Assembly: GCF_043876815.1 (NCBI RefSeq)
Contig: NZ_JBAWKA010000002.1
Span: 682,001-746,000, forward strand
Direction: 5' to 3'
From: Gaetbulibacter_A sp043876815
Lineage (GTDB): Bacteria; Bacteroidota; Bacteroidia; Flavobacteriales; Flavobacteriaceae
DNA: 64,000 nucleotides
The notes beneath the pieces are model-generated. The model saw only the letters and a program-made list of their open reading frames with translations, was not told the origin of the DNA and did not search any database. The stretch's first letter is position 1, and the number at the start of each line of letters is the position of its first letter. Positions 1 to 9,202 of this stretch are shown one piece after another. Both the position numbers and the translations under genes were made by a program.

Positions 1-1958
1 ACCTTCTTTTCGGCTTCTTTTTTAACCTGCTCTTCTTTAGCTTTCTGAGCCTTCTTTATCTTTGCTGAAACTTTTTTGCGTTTTGAGTTTTCGATCTGAA
101 CGAGTTTGAATAATTCGTTCATCAATTCACGCTTCCGCTTATTCTCAAAATAGTTTTCAGCAAGGTCATTTACTTTCTGGCCTAAATAGATTAAACGCTG
201 ATTACTGTCGTATAATTCCTGGTAACTTTCCAGTTTCTTCTGTATTCGCGCATTTATTTCTTCTAATTTATCAGCTTCTTCAGAGGTTTTCTTCTCATTC
301 GCTTTTAAAGATTGTCCTGTTCGCTCTAATTTAGAACGCTCTTTTTGCAGCTTAGCAATTGTAGCATCAAAACGCACTTTACTTCGTTCAATTTTTTTCT
401 TGGCACGATTAATTAAACTAAAAGGAATACCATTTTTTTGAGCTACTTCAAATGTAAAACTACTTCCAGCCTGACCCACAACCAATTTAAACATGGGTTC
501 CAGGGTTTTTTCATTAAAAAGCATGTTTGCATTTAACATATGCGGTAATTCGGTGGCGAGTATCTTTAAATTAGAATAATGCGTGGTAATTATACCATAG
601 GCCTCGCGGTGATAGAATTCCTCAAGAAAGGTTTCCGCTAAAGCACCACCCAACTCCGGATCACTACCGGTACCAAATTCGTCGATAAGAAATAAAGTAT
701 TTTTATTGCATTTACTTAAGAAATAACGCATTTGCTTCAAGCGATAACTATAGGTGCTTAAATGGTTCTCTATTGATTGGTTGTCTCCAATATCACTTAG
801 GATCCGATCGAACAAACATACTTTACTACGCTCATGTACCGGAATTAAAATACCGCTTTGTAACATTACTTGAAGCAGACCAATGGTTTTAAGCGTAATA
901 CTCTTTCCACCGGCATTAGGACCTGAGATCACAATAATGCGGCTGTCTTTTTTTAAAGCTATCGTTTGTGGATAGGTTTCTTCGTTCTTTTCTAGATTGG
1001 TCAGATATAATAAAGGATGGTAAGCATCTCTTAAAAACAGACTTTTGTCTTCGGTGAACTCAGGTAAAATAGCATTTAAAGATTTCGCATATTTGGCTTT
1101 CGCCGAAATAACATCGATCCGAATTAAAAATTCCTGATAACGCTTTAAAAGGGGTAAAAAGGGCCGAATATAGTTGGTGACCTCCTTTAAAATACGAATC
1201 ACTTCCTCACGTTCCTCGTATTCCAAATTATTCAGTTCCCTAGAGTATTGTAGCGTGGTTTCCGGTTCAATATAAACAATACTACCGGTTTTACTGCCGC
1301 CCATCACACTGCCTTTTACTTTTCTTCGATACATGGCCTTTACAGCCAAAACACGTCGGTTATCTACAACAGTTTCTCGAATATCATCCAGATATTCCAG
1401 ATTATGGTAGGTATTGAGCGCCGTCGCAAAACTTTGATTGATCTTGCCTTTGACTTTATTAATGGCTTGTCGTAAGCGAAACAACTCATCAGATGCCTGA
1501 TCTTTTATATCGCCAAAACGATCTACAATACTATCAACCTTTTCAATAATAACTTGTGTGATTTCAATGTCAGAGGCATATTGGTAAAGGTTAGGGTAGT
1601 ATTCTTCAAACTTTTTTAGAAACTTCAGAATATCATTAACGGTTAATGATAGGCTTACCAGTTTTTTTAAACTGTGCACTTCTAAAAAGGTGTTTTCAAT
1701 TTTAAGTAATTGTAATTCCTTGTTTATAGCTTCAAAACCATGATTTGGAATGCGGTTATCATTATAGAATGAAGATAGATATTCATTGGTAAGTGTTAAG
1801 CTGGTCTTTAAATCCATCTCATTTGAGAAGGGCCTTATTTCTAATATTTCTTCCCGTCCTAAGGGTGTGATACAAAGCTCGCTTATTTGGTCTAAAACCC
1901 TTGGAAACTCCAGATCTTGGAGTGTTTTTTCATTAATATGTATGCGTCGTTCTTTCAT
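1..1958 (-). CDS. mutS2: MutS2-type DNA mismatch/recombination ATPase, 3' end cut by the window edge
   Basis: The frame is open from an ATG at 1956-1958 to the window edge, about 652 codons, beginning MKERRIHINEKTLQDLEF. MutS2 proteins bind branched DNA or collided ribosomes as ABC-type ATPase dimers. Visible are the coiled MutS core/clamp region, Walker A GPNAGGKS (plus-strand bases about 909-935), the Walker B and D-loop stretch LFLIDEFGTGSDPELGGAL, the switch histidine in TTHYSNL, and a long charged coiled coil at the end of the visible part. The C-terminal Smr nuclease domain usual for the family would lie beyond base 1. It is divergent from nothing on its left, and recG follows on the same strand, so a shared DNA-repair transcription unit is possible. 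The length so far fits the family (about 720-790 aa). Confidence 0.93.
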   Translation of the reverse strand, partial: MKERRIHINEKTLQDLEFPRVLDQISELCITPLGREEILEIRPFSNEMDLKTSLTLTNEYLSSFYNDNRIPNHGFEAINKELQLLKIENTFLEVHSLKKLVSLSLTVNDILKFLKKFEEYYPNLYQYASDIEITQVIIEKVDSIVDRFGDIKDQASDELFRLRQAINKVKGKINQSFATALNTYHNLEYLDDIRETVVDNRRVLAVKAMYRRKVKGSVMGGSKTGSIVYIEPETTLQYSRELNNLEYEEREEVIRILKEVTNYIRPFLPLLKRYQEFLIRIDVISAKAKYAKSLNAILPEFTEDKSLFLRDAYHPLLYLTNLEKNEETYPQTIALKKDSRIIVISGPNAGGKSITLKTIGLLQVMLQSGILIPVHERSKVCLFDRILSDIGDNQSIENHLSTYSYRLKQMRYFLSKCNKNTLFLIDEFGTGSDPELGGALAETFLEEFYHREAYGIITTHYSNLKILATELPHMLNANMLFNEKTLEPMFKLVVGQAGSSFTFEVAQKNGIPFSLINRAKKKIERSKVRFDATIAKLQKERSKLERTGQSLKANEKKTSEEADKLEEINARIQKKLESYQELYDSNQRLIYLGQKVNDLAENYFENKRKRELMNELFKLVQIENSKRKKVSAKIKKAQKAKEEQVKKEAEKK

Positions 1959-1971
1959 AGATTTTGCCGTG

Positions 1972-1979
1972 CAAATTTA
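1972..1979 (-). promoter_or_regulatory. Candidate -7 box (TAAATTTG) upstream of mutS2
   Basis: Reading the minus strand, TAAATTTG matches the Bacteroidota -7 consensus TAnnTTTG and sits 13 bases before the mutS2 ATG. No clear TTG at -33 is seen, so this is a weak call. Confidence 0.4.
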
Positions 1980-2054
1980 AAGAAAGTATTCCTTCTATTC
2001 GGGATTTGTATAGGTGTATTTTTAGTTTGAGTAAATTCCAGAATTGGAGACTGA

Positions 2055-4157
2055 TTAACTAATATAATTCCAAATATTTTTAAACTTAGTAAGTTGTTTA
2101 TAGGTCTTTAAAATCAACTGATGTTCAGGTTGTGTGAATGAAGGATCCTGATTAATGATTTTCTTGGCATAGAAACGTGCACTTTTCAAAATGTCGTTGT
2201 CCTTAATAATGTCTGCTATTTTAAGGTTTAATACCCCACTTTGCTGCGTTCCCATGATGTCACCTGGCCCTCTTAGGCGCAAATCCACTTCAGCGATCTC
2301 GAACCCATCATTAGTTGCTACCATGGTTTCCATACGGGTTTTACTGTCGGTACTCAGTTTGTGGCTGGTCATTAAGATACAATAACTTTGTTCGGCACCA
2401 CGACCCACACGTCCTCGAAGCTGATGCAATTGTGACAAGCCAAAACGCTCAGCACTTTCAATAATCATAACGGAGGCGTTTGGAATATTCACGCCAACCT
2501 CTATGACTGTAGTGGCCACCATAATATTTGTTTCACCTTTTATAAAGCGTTGCATCTCATAATCCTTATCGGCAGGTTTCATTTTACCATGAACAATGGA
2601 TATTTGATATTCCGGTTTTGGAAAATCACGTTCAATGCTTTCATAGCCATCCATAAGGTCTTTATAATCCATTTTCTCACTTTCTTGAATCAATGGGTAC
2701 ACGATGTAGATCTGGCGTCCTTTTTTAATTTCATCGCGAATAAATTTAAAAACCTGAAGCCGATTATTATCATATCGATGAACAGTTTTTACGGACTTTC
2801 TTCCCGGGGGCAATTCGTCAATAATTGAAATATCCAGATCGCCATAAACCGACATGGCCAAGGTTCTTGGAATAGGGGTGGCCGTCATGATCAAAATGTG
2901 GGGAGGTGAGTCATTTTTTCGCCATAATTTACTACGTTGAGCCACTCCAAACCGGTGCTGCTCGTCGATGATTGCAAGTCCCAAATTTTTAAATTTCACT
3001 TTATCTTCAAGTAATGCATGTGTGCCAATAAGGATGTTTAAGTCGCCATTTTCAAGATTTTCATGAATTATATTTCGTTCTGAAGTTTTAGTTGAACCAG
3101 TTAATAATGAAATACTGATATTCAATGGTTTACATAGTTCAAGTAATCCATTATAGTGCTGGACTGACAAAATTTCAGTCGGAGCCATTAAGCAGGCCTG
3201 AAAACCGTTGTCAAGTGCTATGAGCATTGACATGAAGGCTACAATGGTCTTTCCAGAACCAACATCACCCTGCAATAGGCGATTCATTTGGGCATGACTC
3301 CCCATATCGGCTCGGATTTCTTTAAGAACACGTTTCTGTGCTCCGGTTAATTCGAAGGGTAAATGGTCTTTATAAAAGGTGTTAAAATATTCACCTACCG
3401 TTTCAAAAACAAAGCCCTTGATTTTTGATTTATGGACCCTATTTTTGATGATGAGTTGCAATTGGATATAAAACAATTCTTCGAATTTTAATCGGAATTG
3501 AGCTTTAGAAAGGAGTTCCGGGCTTTTCGGAAAATGAACATTAAATAGCGCATCTTTTTTACTGACCAGTTTTAATTCGGATCGTAAATTATCTGACAAG
3601 GTTTCGGAGAATTCGCCCTTGGTTTCTAGAAATAATTGTTGCATCATGGTACTCATAACCCGGTTTGAAATGCCTCTATTCGATAACTTTTCTGTAGAAG
3701 GGTAAATAGCCTGCATGGCAGAACGTAAATTTTTTTTATGTTCTGATAAGAGTTCCATGTCGGGGTGCGGCATACTAAATCGGTTATTGAACCAATTGGT
3801 CTTTCCAAAAATCACATATGGAGTTTGTAATTTTAATCGTTCTCTGATCCATTTTTGGCCACGAAACCAAACCAATTCCATAACCCCGGTGTCATCCTGA
3901 AATGTTGCAACTAAGCGTTTACCTCGTTTTTGAGCGACCTCTTTAAAACCGGTAATAACTCCCACCACCTGTACATCGGCATTATTTCGAGGTAATTGAT
4001 TTATTTTGTAGTATTGTGTTCGATCTATATATCTGTTCGGAAATAAGTTGATCAGATCCTGATAGGTATGGATACCAAGCTCCTTGCGAAGTAAGTCGGC
4101 ACGATTTGGGCCGACACCTTTCAGGTAATCAATGGGTGTTTGAAGATTTACAGACAT
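2055..4157 (-). CDS. recG: ATP-dependent DNA helicase RecG
   Basis: RecG reverses stalled replication forks and migrates branched DNA. The 700-aa product matches the family length. An N-terminal wedge/OB region (residues about 1-200, with LKGVGPNRADLLRKELG at the start) precedes SF2 motifs: Walker A GDVGSGKT, the DEQH box in AIIDEQHRFGV, motif III TATPIPRTL, and the C-terminal motifs VATTVIEVGVNIPNA and QLRGRVGRG, followed by the TRG-like wedge-interacting region (GPGDIMGTQQSG). It lies upstream-adjacent to mutS2 on the same strand with a gap of about 96 bp and is divergent from the M1 peptidase gene. Confidence 0.97.
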   Translation of the reverse strand: MSVNLQTPIDYLKGVGPNRADLLRKELGIHTYQDLINLFPNRYIDRTQYYKINQLPRNNADVQVVGVITGFKEVAQKRGKRLVATFQDDTGVMELVWFRGQKWIRERLKLQTPYVIFGKTNWFNNRFSMPHPDMELLSEHKKNLRSAMQAIYPSTEKLSNRGISNRVMSTMMQQLFLETKGEFSETLSDNLRSELKLVSKKDALFNVHFPKSPELLSKAQFRLKFEELFYIQLQLIIKNRVHKSKIKGFVFETVGEYFNTFYKDHLPFELTGAQKRVLKEIRADMGSHAQMNRLLQGDVGSGKTIVAFMSMLIALDNGFQACLMAPTEILSVQHYNGLLELCKPLNISISLLTGSTKTSERNIIHENLENGDLNILIGTHALLEDKVKFKNLGLAIIDEQHRFGVAQRSKLWRKNDSPPHILIMTATPIPRTLAMSVYGDLDISIIDELPPGRKSVKTVHRYDNNRLQVFKFIRDEIKKGRQIYIVYPLIQESEKMDYKDLMDGYESIERDFPKPEYQISIVHGKMKPADKDYEMQRFIKGETNIMVATTVIEVGVNIPNASVMIIESAERFGLSQLHQLRGRVGRGAEQSYCILMTSHKLSTDSKTRMETMVATNDGFEIAEVDLRLRGPGDIMGTQQSGVLNLKIADIIKDNDILKSARFYAKKIINQDPSFTQPEHQLILKTYKQLTKFKNIWNYIS

Positions 4158-4228
4158 AAAGCGAATTTAGGGTATTTCATTTAAGATTAAAAGTGCTAAT
4201 TTGGTCTAATCCTTGCAGACCTGTTCAT

Positions 4229-6187
4229 ATGAATAAATTACTGAGTCTACTTTTTTGTTTTTCTGCGGTTCTTAGTTACAGCCAACAAACTGATGATGTT
4301 GATTTTATTTCGGCCAAAGCGGAAATAACTTTTGATACTATTTATAGAAAGGTTTCTGGAAGCGTAACCTATTATTTCCATGTTCTGAAAGCTGTAGATT
4401 CCGTTTATTTGGATGCCAAGAACTTTGAAACTTTGTCCTATCACCTAGATGATGAAATAACAGATAGTCTATACAATGGTAAACAACTTATAATCAAACA
4501 CGCTTTTAAGCCAAATACCAATCATAGTGTGACTATAAAATGGCGTACAAAGCCTACAAAGGCCTTATATTTTATTGATTGGGATTATCCGGATGGTAAT
4601 AAACAGATCTGGACGCAGGGGCAGGGAAAATACACGAGTAACTGGTTACCGTCTTTGGACGATATGAATGATAAAATTATATTCGATCTGTCAATCGCCT
4701 TCAATAAGAACTATCAAGTTTTAGCTAACGGAAAGTTGAAAGGTAAAACATGCAATGATTCTACAAGTATCTGGCATTATAGTATGGAACAGCCCATGTC
4801 TAGCTATCTGGTTGCTTTGGCCATTGGTAACTATACAAAAAAAGTAAAAAATTCGCGTTCTGGTGTACCCATCGAGATGTATTACTATCCTGAAGACTCT
4901 TTAAAATTTGAACCAACTTACCGCTATACTAAGGAGATTTTCGACTTTTTTGAAGAAGAAATTGGTGTCTCGTATCCTTGGCAAAATTATAAAGTGGTTC
5001 CGGTAAAGGATTTTTTATACGCCGGGATGGAAAACACGAGTCTCACTATTTTTTCAGATAGTTTTGTAGTAGATTCCATTGGATACAACGATAATAATTT
5101 CGTGAATGTAGGAGCCCATGAATTGGCGCATCATTGGTTTGGTGATTTAGTAACGGAAACTTCCGGAACCCATCATTGGCTACAGGAAGGGTTTGCGACT
5201 TATTATGCCTTACTGGCCGAACGGAATCTTTTTGGTGAGAATTATTATTATTGGCGTCTTTATGAATACGCACAAACATTATTTAAACAGGATAAAAGTG
5301 GCGGTGGCACCTCACTTTTGAATCCCAAATCAAGTAGTGATACCTTTTACAAACACGGTGCCTGGGTATTGCATGTACTTCGGGAAAAAGTAGGTGATTC
5401 TGTATTTAGAAAATCTATAAAAGAATACCTTAATGTTCATCAATTTAAAAACGTAAGAACTGAAGATTTCTTAAGTATCGTAGAAGATTTTGGTGATGTA
5501 GATCTTAAGGCGTTTAAAAACAAGTGGATAACAGCAACTTCATTTGATTATGATACAGCTATTGAAAGTTTGAAAAAGTCCGCTTACATCCATGAATACC
5601 TTATGGCCGATTGCGAGGTTGTTAATTCAAGATGTAAAGATTATTTGGCTTCCGGAATTTCCGATGAATCTAAGATCAATATTGTTACCCAACTTAAAAA
5701 CAATATTTCTAAAGAAGATTTTAAAAATTCATTACAAGTGCGTCAGGCTATAGCCCAACAGGTTACGGAAATACCGGCGAATCTTAAGACTCCATACGAA
5801 AGCCTTTTAAACGATCAATCGTATAAAACTATAGAGGCCGCTTTATTTAACTTATGGCGGAATTTTCCTAAGGATCGCTTTAAATATCTCGACCAAACCA
5901 AAGACTTGGATGGTCTGAAAACGAAAAATATTCGTTTGTTGTGGTTAACTTTAGCATTGATTACCGATGATTATAATTCAAATGAAAAGCCTAATTATTA
6001 TCAGGAACTTTTAGATTATACCAGTCCAAAATATGGTTTTGAAATTCGACAAAGCGCTACGCAATACCTATACCAAATTGGGGCTTGTAATATGGAATGC
6101 CGTGAAAATTTAGAACAAGCAAGGCATCATCATAACTGGCAATTTTCTAAATTTGCCAACCAATTATTAAAAACAATGGATCAATGA
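4229..6187 (+). CDS. Secreted M1-family zinc aminopeptidase
   Basis: This exported peptidase should remove N-terminal residues from peptides in the periplasm or outside the cell. The chosen start (ATG at 4229) gives a good signal peptide, MNKLLSLLFCFSAVLSYS; the longer GTG-started frame from 4193 adds residues without function. The gluzincin motif HELAHHWFGD is followed 18 residues after the second motif His by the third zinc ligand Glu in LQEGFATYY, and the exopeptidase GMEN motif is present as YAGMENTSL. The C-terminal half (after residue about 430) is helical ERAP-like. The product is about 652 aa. Its stop overlaps the patatin gene start by 4 bp (ATGA), so the two are translationally coupled. 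Confidence 0.92.
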   Translation: MNKLLSLLFCFSAVLSYSQQTDDVDFISAKAEITFDTIYRKVSGSVTYYFHVLKAVDSVYLDAKNFETLSYHLDDEITDSLYNGKQLIIKHAFKPNTNHSVTIKWRTKPTKALYFIDWDYPDGNKQIWTQGQGKYTSNWLPSLDDMNDKIIFDLSIAFNKNYQVLANGKLKGKTCNDSTSIWHYSMEQPMSSYLVALAIGNYTKKVKNSRSGVPIEMYYYPEDSLKFEPTYRYTKEIFDFFEEEIGVSYPWQNYKVVPVKDFLYAGMENTSLTIFSDSFVVDSIGYNDNNFVNVGAHELAHHWFGDLVTETSGTHHWLQEGFATYYALLAERNLFGENYYYWRLYEYAQTLFKQDKSGGGTSLLNPKSSSDTFYKHGAWVLHVLREKVGDSVFRKSIKEYLNVHQFKNVRTEDFLSIVEDFGDVDLKAFKNKWITATSFDYDTAIESLKKSAYIHEYLMADCEVVNSRCKDYLASGISDESKINIVTQLKNNISKEDFKNSLQVRQAIAQQVTEIPANLKTPYESLLNDQSYKTIEAALFNLWRNFPKDRFKYLDQTKDLDGLKTKNIRLLWLTLALITDDYNSNEKPNYYQELLDYTSPKYGFEIRQSATQYLYQIGACNMECRENLEQARHHHNWQFSKFANQLLKTMDQ

Positions 6188-7095
6188 AAGCATTAGTAAT
6201 TTCAGGAGGCGGCAGTAAAGGCGCTTATGCCGGAGGTGTCGCCCAATATTTGATCGAGGAGGAAGGCAAAGATTACGATATGTTTTTAGGAACCTCTACA
6301 GGGAGCTTGTTGGTTCCACACTTAGCCGCTGGAAAAATTGATAAAATCTATGATGTATTTACGAATGTAAATCAAAATAAAATATTCAGTATTAACCCCT
6401 TTAGGATTAGAAAAAAGGGAAATCGTGAATATGTATCGGTTAACTTTTTTAATACCTTGGTTCAATTTATAAAACGGAAACGTACGTTTGGTGAGAGTAA
6501 GGCATTACAACGTAATATTCGACTAAACTTTACACGAGCCGAGTATAATTATATTCGAAATAATGTAGAAGATGTTGTGGTGACGGTTTCTAATTTATCG
6601 AAGAATAGGGTTGAATATAAATCTATTAATGATTTTACTTATGAAGAATTTTGCGATTGGATCTGGATATCCTGTAATTACATACCCTTTATGTCTTTAG
6701 CCACGCGTGATGGCTATGAATACGCCGACGGCGGACTGGGTTGTGTTGTTCCTATTCGCGAAGCTATTTTACGAGGTGCTACTCAGGTCGATGCTATTGT
6801 TTTAGAGTCTGAATCTATGGAATATAATAAGGTATTAGGGAAGAATCCGTTTTCCTTAATGATCAATTTATTTGGCCATTTACTGGATCAGGTGGAACGA
6901 AATGATGTGACCATTGGGAAGTTGGCAGCTAAAAACAAGGATGTAGAACTCAATCTCTATTATACACCATCAAAATTAACAGAGAATTCCTTGATTTTTA
7001 ATAAAAAGCTAATGACTTCGTGGTGGCAGCAAGGCTACGACTATGCCAAAGGAAAAAGTGAGCAGGGCAAGTCTAACGAGCTTCGAATCGTTTAA
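6184..7095 (+). CDS. Patatin-like phospholipase family protein
   Basis: This is a probable serine-aspartate lipid acyl hydrolase. The N-terminus carries the oxyanion-hole motif GGGSKG (residues 8-13), the nucleophile elbow GTSTGS (GxSxG, around residue 37) and the catalytic Asp in the DGG motif (YADGGLG, around residue 182). No signal peptide is visible, so it is likely cytoplasmic. At 303 aa it has the size of single-domain bacterial patatins. It shares the ATGA overlap with the preceding M1 aminopeptidase gene and ends 3 bp before the convergent gene at 7099. The natural substrate is unknown. Confidence 0.9.
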   Translation: MKALVISGGGSKGAYAGGVAQYLIEEEGKDYDMFLGTSTGSLLVPHLAAGKIDKIYDVFTNVNQNKIFSINPFRIRKKGNREYVSVNFFNTLVQFIKRKRTFGESKALQRNIRLNFTRAEYNYIRNNVEDVVVTVSNLSKNRVEYKSINDFTYEEFCDWIWISCNYIPFMSLATRDGYEYADGGLGCVVPIREAILRGATQVDAIVLESESMEYNKVLGKNPFSLMINLFGHLLDQVERNDVTIGKLAAKNKDVELNLYYTPSKLTENSLIFNKKLMTSWWQQGYDYAKGKSEQGKSNELRIV

Positions 7096-7098
7096 ATT

Positions 7099-7620
7099 TT
7101 ACCACATTTCAGAGACTTCTTCTTTAATAAACGATAATCCTGCATCACTAGGAGCTAAACGTTCCATCATTTCGGTTAAAACGATTTCTCTAAGTTTATT
7201 GGCTGAATCTGCCTTTTCTGATAATCCGGCCTTTCTTATAAGCTGTATGGTAGCATTCTTTGAGGCTGTAACAATATTCCAGCATTTATCACTAACATAA
7301 ATTTGTTGTGATAAATTGTGTTCAAATTCTTGTTCAATCGTGTGTATTAAAAGTGCCTCATAGTCTTCTTTACTTGACGATATCGGTGATACCCGAATAA
7401 GTAATTTAGAAGGTGTGATTCTTTCTAAAAAAAGCGCCATACGCTCATACGCCTGCAAACGTAATGGCATTGCATTTACTTGTAATTCTTTTTTGAGCAA
7501 AAATCTTCTACGTCCATCTTCGTTTTTAGTGTGCTCTCGGAAAAAATAATAAGCGATAATTCCCGTGATAATGGCTGGGATCGCATACATAAATAGGTCT
7601 AATATTCTGCTTATTTCCAT
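7099..7620 (-). CDS. Membrane-anchored protein of unknown function
   Basis: The 173-aa protein has one N-terminal transmembrane segment (residues about 9-27, MYAIPAIITGIIAYYFF), then a basic stretch (EDGRRRFLLKK) and a helical cytoplasmic domain of about 130 residues containing PLRLQAYERMALFLERI. I recognise this as a conserved flavobacterial hypothetical type but assign no function. It lies 18 bp downstream of the glutamate-synthase-like gene on the same strand and may be cotranscribed with it and the M20 amidohydrolase gene. It is convergent with the patatin gene. Confidence 0.75.
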   Translation of the reverse strand: MEISRILDLFMYAIPAIITGIIAYYFFREHTKNEDGRRRFLLKKELQVNAMPLRLQAYERMALFLERITPSKLLIRVSPISSSKEDYEALLIHTIEQEFEHNLSQQIYVSDKCWNIVTASKNATIQLIRKAGLSEKADSANKLREIVLTEMMERLAPSDAGLSFIKEEVSEMW

Positions 7621-7638
7621 GGTTGTTTAGTAAAGAGA

Positions 7639-9201
7639 TTATTTGGTTTTTGTGCTTCCCAAATATACACAATCTTTTAGCTTTTGCATACCTTCGAAAG
7701 GTACTGGTGTTTTTTCATAGTTATACGCTTGATCAAGTTCTTTAGAAAGATTATGATCGTCTACGTTAATTTCAATATCATGCATTTTAAACTGGCAGGG
7801 ATGTTCATAGCCTGCAGCATGGGTTATTTCTAAAAATTCTTTCCTAAAAGTTTTAAAATATTGCGCCAATCTTAATGATTTCAATGTAGGATCTATACCA
7901 TTCTGTAACCATTTGTTTTGGGTGGCTACCCCGCTTGGACAACGATTGGTATGACAAATCATGGCCTGAATACAACCGATACTCATCATAGCCTCTCGGG
8001 CTACATTAATACAATCTACACCCATGGCGAATGCCATAGCTGCTTTGGCCGGGAATCCTAATTTCCCACTTCCAACAAAAACAATACGATCAGTAAGACC
8101 TTTTCGTTTAAAAAGTTTATACAAAGCACTGAACCCATAAACCCAGGGTAGTGAAACATGATCTGCAAAGCTAGGCGGGGCAGCACCGGTACCACCTTCA
8201 CCGCCATCAACAGTTATAAAATCGGGACCTCTGTTTGTTCTTATCATCTCGTTGGCCAGAACTTCCCACTGATCGAGTTTACCGATAGCTGCTTTTATAC
8301 CAACAGGTAATCCGGTTTCTTCTGCGACGGCCTCAATAAATTCCAATAACTCCGGAATGGTATTGAAAGCTGTGTGGTAAGCTGGAGAAAGCACATCTCT
8401 TCCAACAGGCACCCCACGTATTGCAGCAATTTCTTTTGAAATTTTTGATCCGGGTAATACACCACCTTTTCCAGGTTTTGCACCTTGGGATAATTTAATT
8501 TCAATAGCCTTGATAAACTGGTTTTCTGCAACCAGTCTCTTTAATTTTTCCATAGAAAATGAGCCATCTTCATTCCGGACACCAAAATAACCAGTACCAA
8601 AATGAAAGATAATATCACTACCATTTTTGTGATAAGGAGACAGGCCGCCCTCGCCAGTATTGTGATAGCCACCTGCCAGCTTAACACCTTTGTTTAGGGA
8701 TTCTATAGCTTTTGCGGAAAGTGAACCAAAACTCATCGCTGAAACATTAATAATTGACCCCGGACGATATGGTTTTTTTCTTTTATTAAAAGCGCCCATA
8801 ACTTTAGCACAGGGCACAAAATCAGGATCTATTATGTTGGGGTGATTTTCCGGAAGTTTAAAGGGAAACAATTCATTGTTTATAAATACATGCTGAATAG
8901 CATAAATATCTCTATCAGTCCCAAAACCTCTGTAATTATTTTCCCGTTTGGCAGAAGCATAGATCCAGATCCGTTCAATTCTGTTAAAAGGTAGTTCCTC
9001 TCGGTTACTGGCCACAAAATACTGTCGCATTTCCGGACCAATACTTTCCAGTAAATAGCGTAAATGACCAACTATAGGAAAATTATGTGTAATAGAGTGG
9101 GCACGCTGAAAAAAGATGTCGCGTATGGCTAATAAAATTAGGAAAATGAGAACCCAGACCCACCAACTCAACTCGGACAAAAAGTTAAGAATGCCATCCA
9201 T
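7639..9201 (-). CDS. FMN-binding glutamate synthase family protein (GltB2-like), membrane-anchored
   Basis: The protein has a single N-terminal transmembrane helix (SWWVWVLIFLILLAI) and the FMN/3Fe-4S barrel of the glutamate synthase large subunit. Diagnostic stretches are NTGEGGLSPYH, LSQGAKPGKGG, TVDGGEGGTGAAP and the cysteine cluster CIQAMICHTNRCPSGVATQ, which in GltB ligates the Fe-S centre. The class II amidotransferase domain of true GltB is missing, so it cannot by itself take ammonia from glutamine. Stand-alone proteins of this type (about 500-540 aa) are common and of uncertain substrate. It starts 1 bp after the end of the upstream amidohydrolase gene at 9203, suggesting one operon. 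Confidence 0.9.
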   Translation of the reverse strand: MDGILNFLSELSWWVWVLIFLILLAIRDIFFQRAHSITHNFPIVGHLRYLLESIGPEMRQYFVASNREELPFNRIERIWIYASAKRENNYRGFGTDRDIYAIQHVFINNELFPFKLPENHPNIIDPDFVPCAKVMGAFNKRKKPYRPGSIINVSAMSFGSLSAKAIESLNKGVKLAGGYHNTGEGGLSPYHKNGSDIIFHFGTGYFGVRNEDGSFSMEKLKRLVAENQFIKAIEIKLSQGAKPGKGGVLPGSKISKEIAAIRGVPVGRDVLSPAYHTAFNTIPELLEFIEAVAEETGLPVGIKAAIGKLDQWEVLANEMIRTNRGPDFITVDGGEGGTGAAPPSFADHVSLPWVYGFSALYKLFKRKGLTDRIVFVGSGKLGFPAKAAMAFAMGVDCINVAREAMMSIGCIQAMICHTNRCPSGVATQNKWLQNGIDPTLKSLRLAQYFKTFRKEFLEITHAAGYEHPCQFKMHDIEINVDDHNLSKELDQAYNYEKTPVPFEGMQKLKDCVYLGSTKTK

Positions 9202-9202
9202 A

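Noticed and set aside
4193..4228. GTG start of the M1 peptidase frame
   Set aside because: It adds 12 residues before a textbook signal peptide that begins at 4229.
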